A stretch of 64,000 nt of DNA from Archilochus colubris (taxonomy: Eukaryota; Chordata; Aves; Apodiformes; Trochilidae): NCBI GenBank assembly GCA_023079485.1, contig CM041084.1:14908609-14972608 (forward strand), written 5' to 3'. Below, in pieces: positions 51,361 to 63,306 of the stretch. The position numbers and the translations under genes were made by a program. Below the pieces are notes generated by a model that was not told the origin of the DNA, ran no database searches, and saw only the letters and a list, made by a program, of their open reading frames with translations. The stretch's first letter is position 1. The number at the start of each line of letters is the position of its first letter.

Positions 51361-52912
51361 TGACCCAGCTGAGGAGGGGTGAAAACAAATAAGGAGGCTT
51401 CCTGAGTGTCATGTTTCTGGGGGTGAAAGCAGCAGCCCCTGGGGAAGGCACCAAGGCCAGGTCCTTCAGCTGGGGTGGGGACACGAGTGCAGCCCCCCGG
51501 GATTGCAGGGCCACCTGCAGCTGGGCAGCACAGCCCCAAGGGTTGGTACTGCAGGCAGGGGGAGCCTCCTTGGGGTCCTTTATTCAGTCCTTGTTGCTTC
51601 TGTGTCCCACAGCACAAAATCTGACACAAAATACTAGTTTGCTTGTCATCAAGCTCCCATAAAAAAACCCAATAGCTTGCAAGTAATACAGATGTGCCCA
51701 AACTGCTGCAGAGGAGGACCAGGGGTGCAGGAATTGGAGTCCTAGTTCAACAGCTGGGTCTTGCTGAAATCAAACATGTTACTAAACAGGGGTGGAATTC
51801 CACTCATGGAAAGTTAAGCACATCTGTAAGCATTTCTCTGAATCCAGGCTGGGGGTTCATCCATAATGAACTTGTTCAGTTGCTGAAGTGATACAATAGG
51901 CTATGGCAATGTTTGGCAGGGAACTGAGGAGGAGAGCTGTGTTAACATCCAGGCATGATCACTTCCAGACTGTATAAACCCCACAGTTTTATTGATACAG
52001 ATGTATGCATACACTTGTAGGTGTACATTACTTGTATGTATGCTTGTATCTATAGGTTATATAGATGCAGGTGTAGATACAAATTGACTCAGTCTATAAT
52101 AACACAGCTATTTTTTTCGATGCAGTTTTAAAAAAGAAAACTGGAGAGGAGAAAGTTGCTGTGAACATAAAACTGGAGGCCAAACATGTACTGTAAGGCT
52201 TCTTCATTTTTTCATGAACATTGTAGCAATGAAAGATGCTCTGGGCTCTCTAAATTTAGTCTCCTCTTTTTCTAAGGACAAGTGCAGCCCAAGAATACAG
52301 CAGTACGAGGTGAACAAAGCAATGTTCCCATACCAGTATTAGATGATCCACTCAGACTGTCTTCACATCAGGCAGTGCCTCACCTGAAGTAAGTACACAG
52401 CCTCACCACTTTTGAAGGAATCACTAAACACTTGCCAGGCAGGTGGAAAGTGACATTGCTAAAGGACAGCCCCAGTGCAAACATCACTGATGTATTGGTA
52501 CCGTGATGGTGAAGGTTTAACTCCCCACCCCCGCCTGTGCAATGCGGGGACCTTGTTTTCCTTTCTCATCACCTGGAGGGGATGGCAGTGCCTGGGGGCC
52601 AGTGAAGCAAACACAGCAGGGTTCTGCCCACAGCCGTCTGGAGGAGATGGGCTGCATGGCTCAGTCCGGGTGGGAAGGACATCGCTCCTTACGCTCCCTG
52701 CGTGCCTGAGGCAGCGCTCATACACCGACCCTGTCTCTGTGCCTAGAAGACTCTAGTGGCCAAAGCCTTTCCTGGAGTTTTACATCTAAATCCCTTCACC
52801 TGCATAATTCTGAAAAAAGGCTGCGACTCACGACTCTCCTCGGTTAAACACCCGAGCTGCCAAGCTCCAGATTTCTGGGATTCCTTTTGAAACTCTTCCA
52901 CTTTATACAAAG
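51361..52912. other. moderately GC-rich flank of the CpG island
   Basis: No gene is supportable. CpG frequency falls at 51.4-52.4 kb and rises moderately again at about 52.5-53.1 kb, next to the AT-rich inverted repeat. This second block may be a regulatory region of the same promoter, or chance. Confidence 0.4.
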
Positions 52913-53019
52913 TGATTAAATATTCATTGGCACGGGGACTAGGAGCCAGCCTCCTGGATGAACACCCCCACCCGAAGCTGCAGAGCCCTTTTCACTCCCA
53001 TCTTCTGAATATTTAATCA
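52913..53019. repeat. 14-bp perfect inverted repeat with homeodomain-like cores
   Basis: TGATTAAATATTCA at 52913-52926 and its exact reverse complement at 53006-53019 are separated by 79 bp. The arms extend imperfectly outward (about 20 of 26 positions match), with CTTTATACAAAG outside the first arm and a related CATACAAAG outside the second. Both arms are AT-rich islands within a GC-richer segment and contain ATTAAAT/ATTTAAT cores of the type bound by homeodomain proteins. The position, about 1.6 kb from the CpG island, makes a regulatory role conceivable. Confidence 0.7.
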
Positions 53020-53210
53020 GCTCATACAAAGCAGAGCGGCTTCAGCAGGGGAGCCTGGGAGAGAGCCGGGCAGCAAGACCCACTGATTACAGTACACAGC
53101 AGAAGAATCTGATCCCAAGGTCCCCGCTGCAAAACAGGCAGAAGAAGGATTTAAGAATTCAGCTTAGCCTGCCTGGGAGAATGTTAGCTATTCAGAATGG
53201 AAGATGTGAC

Positions 53211-53552
53211 ACTCTTCTCTTCTCTTCTCTTCTCTTCTCTTCTCTTCTCTTCTCTTCTCTTCTCTTCTCTTCTCTTCTCTTCTCTTCTCTTCTCTTCTCT
53301 TCTCTTCTCTTCTCTTCTCTTCTTCTCTCTCTCCTCTTCTCTTCTCTTCTCTTCTCTTCTCTTCTCTTCTCTTCTCTTCTCTTCTCTTCTCTTCTCTTCT
53401 TCTTCTCTTCTCTTCTCTTCTCTTCTCTTCTCTTCTCTTCTCTTCTCTTCTCTTCTCTTCCTCTTCCTCTTCCTCTTCCTCTTCCTCTTCCTCTTCCTCT
53501 TCCTCTTCCTCTTCCTCTTCCTCTTCCTCTTCCTCTTCCTCTTCCTCTTCCC
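53211..53552 (+). repeat. compound polypyrimidine microsatellite (TTCTC)n then (CTCTTC)n
   Basis: About 250 bp of TTCTC pentamers, interrupted near 53320-53338 and 53398-53407, pass directly at about 53460 into about 90 bp of CTCTTC hexamers. The plus strand is pure pyrimidine and the minus strand pure purine for about 340 bp, so the tract could form intramolecular triplex (H-DNA) and be length-polymorphic. It is open in most frames only because neither unit contains a stop. Confidence 0.97.
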
Positions 53553-56175
53553 TGTCCCATTCCATCTTTCATGCACACTAGATGTGGTTTAACTCCCTTA
53601 GAGTCCAGCAGGAGAAGACAGATAGAGGAATGCTTCATTTGTGTCCTGAAAACTGTACAAAATGAATGGATGAAAATTTGATGAGAAGTTTTCCAGACAT
53701 TCAAGCACTTCTCTCAATAATTCAGATGTTTGATTTTCTTCTTTAGTGTGCAGTATGGATTAATGGACTTTGGACATTCTATAGAAGCTTTAATTTTCAG
53801 AAAAGGAAAAAAAGCCTCAGATTTAAAAAAAAAAAAGAAAAAATCCCATCTAGGAGTATGGCAGTGTTATGTGAGCTTCTATCCTCCTGATTTCTTAACT
53901 GGTGACTGCCACAAGTTTTGTCCTAAAATGTCAGCACAGACAGATCTCTTGCAGCCACCCTCTATTAAACAAAGTTCACAGCAGAAATGCTGACAAGCTG
54001 TGATCAAAGCAGCACCCTCAGGTGTTGCTGTGATATACTGCTTGCTTACTAAAACACAGCAGTTCAAACAGCCTGGCTGTATTTAATTGGGATATACAGT
54101 ATTTCCAACTCAGGGAGCTCAACACCAAAGAGAGTTCTTTTAGATATTTCATTCTGCCACTGTTCTGCTATTTGCTCAGAGGAAAGTAATTTACAATGCC
54201 AAATTTTTGGTTTTCATCTGGAACAAGGACTCTAGGACTATCAATAGCATTGCCTAGAGTTTTACAGGAGGCTTCCCTGTGAGCACTCATCTGCTGTTCC
54301 CACTCAGAAGACAAAACTCTCCTCTCCACAGCTGTATGGAAGAGCCCTTCCCCAGTGTTGGCTGAACATCTTTACTTCAGTCACAGCAAATGAAAAAAAC
54401 CTGACACTAACAGTACACCATAATATAACTTTGGTGTCTTTAAAGTATTACAACAGAGAAGGAGAAAAAACATCCGGACGATGAATCCTTGGAATGAGCA
54501 ACACAAGCTCTACCAGTCATCGTTCAGAACTTGCTTAAAGATGGGATCTATGGGATGTATAGGTGCCAAAATAAAAATGTCTCTACTGAGCATGGGCAAA
54601 GCAGGTATTCTAATTGGACCTAAAAGAGAGACTTCTATTAAAAAAGCAGTAAGAATTTCACAACTAGAAAGACCACTCTGACTCCACTCCTGCATTTTGA
54701 ATCATGGCAACAAAACTCTGAGAAATGAGACCTTTTTGAAAAGCAGTTTGTTAGCATTTTTTGTAGTATGAACAAACCAAAATGTTTTCCCAATTTCTGT
54801 CCTCAGAATCTGCTAGAATGTTTTGACAATTTTTTTTCTAAAAATTCAGCCTTAGGCATACACCTGGAATATAAAATATCAGCCCAAATGGTTAAAGTTT
54901 GACGAAGTCTCAAAATGTGGTTTTATAAATAGGAAATATTAGGCAAACTTCATACTATGCACTATTAGCCCCACCTATAAAAAAAATTTCCTTATGTGTA
55001 TCACAGAGCTTTATACAAACTACTATTAGCAGATGGAGTCACAATTTCCTTGTATGCAATAGTTTAGTAATCTTGACTTTTGCAAAAGTACCGAGTGCAA
55101 CAGGACAACATTAATGGAATAATCCTCTCTTTTTTTAAAAAATTTTTTTTTTTAATAAAAGCTTGCTTTGAATTATTGTGAAGAAAAATGAATCCTTGAA
55201 TCAACCAATTTCTATGTAATCTCATGGATATTAGTTAAAACCAGCTGAATGGACTTTTTATTTTTTAATTGTGAAAATTCTCTCTGAGGTTGAACTCTTC
55301 TATGCCAAGTTTCTGTGCCGAGCACATTTTTATGGTCTAGTTATAAACCCTAGAAAAACAACGTTTATAGGAAATGTTGACACAACCTTAACTAAAGTGG
55401 TGCTAGCTGACACCTCTATATTTTCAATTTGGGGATTTCTACTGGGAAAATATAAACGCTAATGCAGTAAAGGAAGCCAACTATAATAAAACCCTCATAG
55501 TCTTCCTGTTCACCTCATGAAGACCTACTTCAAAAAGCACCAGCTCAGACTGGAGATGAGTTGAAGTTAACTGCATTCCTCTGAGGGTACTAAAAATTAC
55601 CTGCAGGTAGTTCAGCCTTACAGTTACTTGGAAGACTTCAGTTTGGTCACTGCCACATGAATATCCATTAAAAAATCCTGAAAAGAAAATGAGAATGTGT
55701 GTAAGTTTTAAAAAGAGTGCTAGTCCATTTATATCCTTCCTAGCACAACGTAAAAAGAGGAAAACAGACTTTGTAGATTCTAATGAAACAAATATAAGAA
55801 CACACAGGAAAAATATGAAGGCGGAAAGTGGAAAGTGAAGTTAGCTTTCCCACCTGTATCGTTTAAGTCTGGCTAGCATAAATGATTTAATTAAGGAAGA
55901 GCTGGGGCCTCTGCTTAGCCTTCATTTTAAAGGCATTTGCACAGATTCATGAGCCAAGTAAGATTAGGATGATCGGCAGGACAGCTTCTGAGTGTTGGTG
56001 AGGGAGATCTGAAAGTCTTGGGCAGCTGATACTGCCCCAAGAATGAAAACTGATCATGTTATTGATATATTAGAAATTATATATAGTGAGATAGTGTAGC
56101 AGGGAGAGTGTTGGAAGAGGTGCTAAGCCCAGAATTTAAATACGAAATCCAGAATGAAAAAGAAATCATATTGTT
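53553..56175. other. non-coding stretch
   Basis: AT-rich unique sequence. A 63-codon plus-strand frame at 55271-55462 contains the string YGLVINPRKT, but there is no wider domain or splice context. T- and A-rich tracts lie near 55130-55165. No transposon was recognised before the CR1 copy that starts near 56.2 kb. Confidence 0.5.
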
Positions 56176-57345
56176 TAAGGGCAAATTGTGCTGAACCAGC
56201 CTGATTACATTCTGTGATGACTGCCTCATGAGGAGAGTACAATGGGCGGTATTTCCCTTGATTTTTAGCAAAATTTTTAGATCATTTTCCATAGCATCCT
56301 TGTAACCAAGCTAGGGAGATATGGATTGGATAGATGGACTTGAAGATGTGTGGTAGACTTGCTGAATCATCAGGCTCAAAGGACAGCAGCCAGTGGTTCA
56401 CAGTCTAACTGGTAACCAGTAGAGTGGTTTCCTGAACCTAGCAGTGAAGCTGATCCAGTTTATTGTCTATAATCTATAATGCACTCTCAGCAAATTTGCA
56501 GATGATATCAGACTGGGGAGAGTGATCAATATGCTGGAAGGCAGAGCTTCCATCCAGGAGGACCTTGACAAGCTGGAGATAGGGGCCATGAGGACACTCT
56601 TGAAGTTCAGGAAGGGGAAAGGCAAGGCATACACCTGGGCTGAATTAACCTAATGCAGCAGAACAGGCTGGAGTCAGCTGGCTTGGTGCTGATTCACTAG
56701 GAAAGGAGATGGAAGTCTTGGTGAACATGGTGAACATCTCAGGAGCATGCTTTGTTGCCACAACAAAGGGTTCTCTGCATCCTGGGCTGTATTGAGAAGG
56801 CTAAAGCCAGAAGGTCAAAGGAAGTGATTATTCTCCTCCCCTTGACACTAATGAGACCTTGTATGAACCAACATGTCCTGTTTGGGGCTCCCTGGTATAA
56901 GAGAGACATTGACAAATGGTGGAGAGCCCAGAAGTAGCCAGTGCTCAAGGGGCTGGAGCACAAAGTACATAAGGTAAGCTGAGAGAATCAGGTTTGCTGA
57001 GCTTGGGCAACAGAAGGATACAGAGAAATCTTAACATTGTCTTCAATTGCATAAAGAATGGTTGCAGAGAAGATGTTGCTGAGTTTTGTTGGACCTGCAG
57101 TAAAGAAGGTTAAAAGGTAGGACAAACAGCAGAATGGGAAATTCCAATCAGAAGTTTCAGGTGTCACTGAGGAGTCAAAATCTCAGAATAGTTGAAGAAC
57201 AGTGACTAGGTTGCCTGGAGAGGGTGTGATAACTGTCATTAGGGATACTCAGAACTCAGCAGAACAAGTTAAGCCTGGCTTGAAGAGCAGTGTGCACAAG
57301 GTGACCTCCAGAAGAACTTTTCAACCAAAATGGTTCTATTTCTAT
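56176..57345 (+). mobile_element. old CR1 LINE, 3' half of ORF2 plus 3' UTR
   Basis: A plus-strand CR1 copy of about 1.17 kb. Landmarks in order: the region upstream of the catalytic motif (GGGCAAATTGTGCTGAACCA at about 56180); an internal deletion or strong decay; AGCAAATTTGCAGATGATAT at about 56490-56510, which encodes the reverse-transcriptase F-A-D-D motif; GAGGACCTTGACAAGCTGGA at about 56558; and the degenerate C-terminal region to about 57000. The 3' end (GTGACCTCCAGAAGAACTTT, then GGTTCTATTTCTAT) lies at about 57300-57345. Many stops and indels make it long dead. It is more diverged than the copy at 62.4-63.3 kb. Confidence 0.85.
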
Positions 57346-58407
57346 TTGCTAGTTAGAAACCATCTAAAAACCCAATCAACCAACCAAACAAACAAACCAA
57401 GAGCTGGGTGGGGACACAAAGACTTTTTAATGTCACTTCTGGTATTTACTTGCTCAGCAGAAGGAGCAAGTGGGATTATGGCACTCAGAGCTGCATCCTG
57501 CTGTGCTTCAGATGCCATTCAGATTCCTCCTTTAGACAAACTGGGTGTTGATGGAGCTGGATACTCACTGACCTCTGAGTCCGGTCTTCTCTGTTATTAA
57601 AGAAAGTCATGCTGAACTCTCTAGCAACATTAGAAATTATTGCCCTGACTTTTTCTCTAGTTAATATCACACATAACCTTCACCTCTTCAGAGGCAAATA
57701 CTAAAAAGTTATGTAAAAAGTGAAAGTGAATCATCCCAGTAAACAAGCACAAAACAAACTGACCTCGTCTTAGACCAGTATGACCTACTCTTACACAGCT
57801 GTAACCCACTCCATTTCACACTGTTAACAAACTTTGATTCTTTGATCCTTTGATTCTTTGCAACACTTGCTGCTTTTACAATTACTTTTGTGTTAAGTCT
57901 AATTGTCTATTAAGAAGGTAATTTTGGTTACACCCCAATTAAAGTCAGACATTCCTAACCTTCTGCAGCTCTCAAGAGACCTTTCACTATGGTGCATCTA
58001 CGTGCAGAAGAGCTTCAGACGATTTTTTTTTTAACCTTGCCAACATTTCAGCCGTGCTGACAGCAATTCATATAGTTCCTGCCCAATACCTCCGTTTTCT
58101 GTTTCCTCAAAAGGTTTCACAAGATATCACAGTAACCTTGGCAAAAACATGAAGCCTACTTTAAGGTTAATGTTAAACTTCTGTATTACATCATTTTAAG
58201 GTTTAAAAAAAAGAAGAGTTACAGTATGCACCTGTCAGTACTAAATGATTGTTATTTCCTGTGAATTGGGAATAAAGCAATAACATGCATCTGGCAAGCT
58301 AAGACACATCTTTGCTTATTTCTTTTTCTTCTCTGAGCCTTATCCTTTACCAGCTGTGGGACATCACCAGGCAGAATCTCCAAATACCTTTGAGGAAAGT
58401 TTAAACA

Positions 58408-58900
58408 AAGGAACAGAGGGCTAGAAGGGATCCCAGGTGCCTTGGAGTCCAGTCCCCAGTGAGTGCCAGGCCACACCACACGATGCCTTTCAGCAAATGC
58501 TCACACTCCATCTGACAAACTTTTTTATGCCCCCATACTAGCATTGGAAGTCTGCTCTCTCTAGTGTTGATTGCTCAACTGGCTGGATAATGTCTCTCAG
58601 TTTCCAGTTAAAATGCAGTCATGGGCAGTTTACGTCCATTTGTCCTTGTGCCAATACTTTACTTTATCTTCAAGAGATCTTTTCCTTCCTTGATATTTAA
58701 CCTTTTGTTGTATTTATAGTGAGCAATGACATTCCTTATCAGCTTTTGCTTTGTTACATGAAAATCAAGCTCCTCATAAAGTGGGTTGTCCTTTTCCCAT
58801 CATCACTGTACCTCTTTGCTGCTCTTGTTCCCAGATCATCTTTGACCCAAGGGGCTATTCCTGGACACAATGTTCCAGATAAGGTATTATCAACTTATTT
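58408..58900 (-). mobile_element. ancient CR1 LINE 3' end, minus strand
   Basis: The plus strand carries the reverse complement of an old CR1 tail. The 3' end is near 58408 (AGGGCTAGAAGGGATCCCAG and a decayed TCCAGTCCCC). Then follow the conserved run around CCATTTGTCCTTGTGCCA (about 58637), TATTTATAGTGAGCAATGAC (about 58712) and ATGTTCCAGATAAGGTATTA (about 58870). Their order and spacing match old archosaur-type CR1 subfamilies as I remember them. Coding capacity is lost. It lies about 1 kb from the plus-strand copy ending at 57345, in opposite orientation. Confidence 0.78.
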
Positions 58901-61900
58901 TATTAGTTGCTAACCATTTTCTTGTGTGAAGCATGCCAGCAGATGACATGCTAAAAGGATATACATCACCAAATGTACTAAATACATTGAGAAAAATCCA
59001 ATTATAAACCTCCTTCCCTTCTTTAATATAATATTTCTCAATTTTAGGTGCGTGTGGGCTTTGCAAGACAGGGGAGTTTTGATGATGGATCTTGAGGCAC
59101 ACATTAGAGCCTAGAAAAGAAGGCTGAGGTAGGAAAATAACAACCATGGAAACACAGTGACCAGAATGAAAAGAATCCAAGGGAAAGGTAAAGTAAGATT
59201 TATTACTGCACTGCAATGGATGATGAAGAAGGTGATTAGAAATTAGCTGTCAAATTCAATTATTTATACTCTCCTGGAATGAAAAACACTTGAAACATAG
59301 TGATACATATTTGCATGAATAAGAATCTCAGCCTGTGACATTTTCACAGCATCTTGCATTTGAAAGCATTAAGATGGAAAGTGAAATTTACTTTATGCTA
59401 TAAATACTGTTTACTTCCTGCATATCTCCAAGTCAGAACAATAGAAAAATAAAGCCATCATGATGAAGTGGCAAAAATAGCTTTTACATTTTTCTCCATG
59501 CAGACTCAGTCTACTTGGCTCTTCAGCAACTTAATATAAAAGTTTAAATTTTATGTTCTCATTGTTCATTTTAGAGGCCTGACTTGACAAAAATGCACTG
59601 AAAAATATGGTCCTCTTAAATGAATATTAGTATATGGTCTTTTATGGAATAAAATTTAAATGTATACATTTTTAATTATGACAATAAAATAACAAATTTC
59701 TTCAGCCTTTCACAGCAGTTCCAGAAAGTAAGAGTCTCTTTCATGTTTCCTGCCAGCACTGAGCTATGCTTCAGTAGAGTAATTCTCCTTAGTATCATAA
59801 CCCCATAAATTTCATAGTTTTACCTGATGGTAATAAATTTTAGAGGCAAATAGTTCTTTTCTAGCCTTATTGTATTATATTCCTAAAAGTATGAGGGCAG
59901 CTTGAATCATTAACCATTAAACCAAAGGCAGTATTTGGAAGAGACTGGGATGGGGACCTCCCCACAGGAAAAAAAGTGATGTCCTCCTTGCAGAAACTTG
60001 GCTGCTAACAGCTCAACTGCTCTGTCAGTTCCCAGGGAGAAGAAATTGTGGTTCATGCAATTCTACTTCATGTAAGAAGCAGATTTCCATTTATTGTTCA
60101 GATGTAGCTGCATTAGGCAAAGTCTTTGAACCTTTTCTGCCCTTTGTGGTTCTCTAGAAACAGAAGTGTTGCCTTTCTCAATGTAAATCTCTGTGTGTTT
60201 TGAAGATACTTTTCCTCTATGGCCTGCCTACTGGACTACCTATGGCTCAGATTACAGTGGTTTTCGATGGACATCAAGCACGTGTTGGTACTTTTTTTCA
60301 GGCAGGAATGACCTCTTGAATTCAGAGCTGTAAAATGCAGCTACTGTGTTTACTCAGTTGAGGGACAAATCGTGCTTCACAGGTCTCATATTCTCAGGTT
60401 GGTCGTAAACCTTTTTGTTTTGCTTATACTAGGTTCTGGGACTCAAATTTCTCACCCTCTTGGGGTTGCTGCCTGTACAAGACTCTCTTGAAAAACAGGA
60501 CGGGTTCAGTCCTAATTCAGTGTCAGTCACACATCCAAATCCCTATATCAGATTAAGTATAACGCCCAATAAAGGAGAAAACTCAGCTGCACTGAAATCA
60601 AGTTGCCACATGGGATTGTCCTTTTTATTCAAATATCTTCAAATCAGGCTATTTCAGGAATGGAGAATAATTCTCTCTGAGCAACAAAGTTTATATAGCC
60701 AACATAAACAAACCTATGCCTGCTTCATGCCAGGGGAGGAGAGGAGGGGATGGTATTTCTTTTGCTACTAATGTAGGCTCTTTTGCTTGAATAGTATTTT
60801 TGGCAGATGCTACCATATTTAACTTCCCACAATGGCACTGTTTATTTAAGGCCAATATAAAACATCCCAGGCCCTTCTCTTAGATTTTTCAGTCTGTTGG
60901 TTGACTTTCACAAATCCTTTTAAGCACATTTTTTCGGTGCCTCTGGAATCACTACTCAGTGCCTTTAAATGAAGTACAAGCAATGAGAAGTCCATCTCAG
61001 CAGAGCAAGGAAATAGGCTGTACTGGTGGCACCGATGCTCATGGATTGCACTGCTTTCTGTACACCCTGTTCTCACAAGTAGTTCAGAGGAACAAAATAG
61101 GTGCCAGACCAGAGGTCTTCCAAGCCAAGTATGTTGTCACCAAAGATCTGTTGTGATTATTTAGAGAAGAGAGTAAAAAAAGTATAGAGGTGCTTTCCTA
61201 ATAGGTACTTGAACTTCTAGTGCTCATTTTGCCAAAGGCTGGACTGTTTTGTTTTATCAGACTGAACTATGAGAAATGTACTTCTGCTTTTTGCTCTCTG
61301 CATTTTTGTGGTATAGAAAAATGTATTTGCAACTATTAATCTTTCCTAGTATTGTGTCTGATTTAAAATCAGATTCCTGTTGCAGCAAAAATAAGCTTCA
61401 AATCCCAATGGGCACTTTACTAGGTTCTTACAGATACTGCTTGACGGTCAGCCAGCTCAGCCTCAGCTTTCTACAGAACATTGTTATTTTTCACCCATTA
61501 TTTCAGGCTGAACTCTCTTTCTCTATGTCAGTACATTGACTCTATTTCTACACTTACCCTTTATGAGCAAGTAGTTGGTCTCTGGCTTTGCACATGCTGG
61601 AGTAAAACTGTGCTCCAGTCAGTGCCACTACCTGATAATATCCAGATGCTCTGCAAGTTGCCACTGCTCCTGGTGAGTAACCATGGGCTGCCCCTGTCAC
61701 TGTGTCCACAGGACATCTCTGACAGGGAGCACACTGTGGGTTTGGGGCTGCACAGCTCAAGCAGCCAGCACTTTACCTTTCCAATCTACTGCTAAACAGC
61801 ATTTACCATTGGTATTCAGGTAAAGCTTTGGCTTTAGAAGCTCAGAGCTTCTGGTCATACTCTTCTGTCATTTTTCCCAGGTAAAAACGCTACCTCTTAC

Positions 61901-62168
61901 TTCAGTATTCACACCACCAACTCTTCTTTTTTCCTCTACTTTCCTGTGAAACACTGTGTATGCCAAACACAACCAAAGCAGCCATCTGCAGAACCAGTGT
62001 ATCCCAGAGGAGGTGCAGAATGTGTGCAAACATGTGCACTGTTTTCTTAAGGACACCTGCCAGAGTCCTGCTGGTGAATCAAGCATAGGAAAATATTTGG
62101 CACAAGCGGTGTCTCCAAAGATTTTCCTCCTTGTCAGTAGTGGAAAATACTCCTTTTTAGAGCATTTA
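58901..62168. other. non-coding stretch
   Basis: AT-rich unique sequence. Open frames up to about 104 codons (for example 60460-60771 plus) show no recognisable domain. No transposon was recognised. Confidence 0.5.
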
Positions 62169-62196
62169 TTTTTTTTTTTTTTTTTTTTTTTTTTTT
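62169..62196 (+). repeat. poly-T run of 28
   Basis: 28 consecutive T on the plus strand, about 165 bp from the CR1 3' terminus. It is the longest homopolymer in the window. It could be an old poly(A) tail of a minus-strand retrotransposed sequence or simple slippage; no recognisable insert abuts it. Confidence 0.9.
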
Positions 62197-62360
62197 GGTT
62201 CTCTTTATATAAGTGAATGCATCTGTCTTTCCTTGCTGCAGTGCAGTGTCAAATAAGCATAGCCACTCGTGGTTTCTCACATCTCTCAGAGCACTTATCC
62301 CATCTCATTTTAGTTCCTGCCTCAAGGTGAGTGGTGTGTGAACTGTTGTAATGCTGCACT

Positions 62361-63306
62361 CATAGAATCATAGAATCATAGAATTAGCCGGGTTGGAAGG
62401 GACCTCAGAGATCATCTAGTCCAACCCTTGACCCACCGGAGCAGTTGCTAGACCATGGCACTGAGTGCCACATCCAGTCTTTTTTTAAATGTCTCCAGGG
62501 ACGGAGAATCTACCACCTCCCGGGCAGTCCATTCCATAGCCCAATCACCCTCTCCGTGAAGAAATTCTTTCTAATATCTAACCTAAACCTCCCCTGGCAC
62601 AACTTAAGACTGTGTCCTCTTGTCTTGTTGAAGGTCTCTGTGAAAAGAGTCCAGTTCCCACCTGCTACAGCCTCCTTTCAGGAGTTGTAGCAGCAATGAG
62701 GTCTCCCCTGAGCCTCCTCTTCAGGCTGAACAGCCCAGCTCTCTCAGCCTCTCCTCATGGGCCTGTGCTCGAGTCCCTTCACCAGCTGGTTGCCCTCCTT
62801 TGGACCTGTTCCAGGACCTCTACATCCTTCTTAAACTGAGGGGCCCAGAACTGGACACAGTACTCGAGGTGTGGCCTAACCAGCGCTGAGTACAGGGGAA
62901 GAATCACCTCCCTGGACCTGCTGGTGACGCTGTTTTGATACATGCCAGGATGCCACTGGCCTTCTTGGACACCTGGGCACACTGCTGGCTCATGTTCAGT
63001 TTCTTGTCGATGCAGACTCCCAGGTCCCTTTCTGCCTGGCTGCTCTCCAGCCACTCTGTGCCCAGCCTGTAGCGCTGCATGGGGTTGTTGTGGCCAAAGT
63101 GCAGGACCCGGCACTTGGCCTTGTTGAACCTCATCCGTTGGAATCGCCCAGCTCTCTAGTCTGTCCAGGTCCCTCTGCAGAGCCCTCCTGCCTTCGAGTT
63201 GGTCCACACTTCCTCCCAGCTTGGTGTCATCTGCGAATTTGCTGATGATGGACTCAATCCCTTCGTCTAGGTTGTCGATAAAGATATTGAACAGAACTGG
63301 GCCCAA
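62361..63306 (-). mobile_element. CR1 LINE, 5'-truncated, relatively young
   Basis: A minus-strand CR1 copy of about 945 bp. The 3' terminus at about 62361-62385 is the typical tandem octamer (ATTCTATG repeated, written as its complement on the plus strand), followed by the 3' UTR. ORF2 is readable from the truncation at about 63306: the frame opens with GPVLFNIFIDNLDEG and the catalytic FADDTKLGG motif. A frameshift near 63140 moves the frame, and it shifts again near 62930 before the conserved [20 protein letters not shown] segment. The 5' part of ORF2 and all of ORF1 are missing. High similarity to what I know of avian CR1 suggests it is the youngest of the five copies, but it is not functional. 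Confidence 0.97.

Noticed and set aside
50907..51701. 264-codon minus-strand open frame, the longest in the window
   Set aside because: It lies across the CpG island, where GC-rich sequence lacks stop codons. Its length is explained by composition, overlapping frames on both strands are also open, and the peptide has no recognisable domain. Only a 22-nt part is kept as a possible first exon.
53211..53552. Regular repeats considered as a CRISPR array
   Set aside because: The units are 5-6 bp microsatellite repeats without spacers, in a vertebrate-type genome.
53181..53704. Several 125-170-codon frames on both strands (SLLFS- and EEKRR-type repeats)
   Set aside because: They are read-through of the TTCTC/CTCTTC microsatellite, whose units contain no stop codon.
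62779..63306. 175-codon minus-strand frame with reverse-transcriptase motifs
   Set aside because: It is real homology but part of the truncated CR1 LINE, not a host gene.
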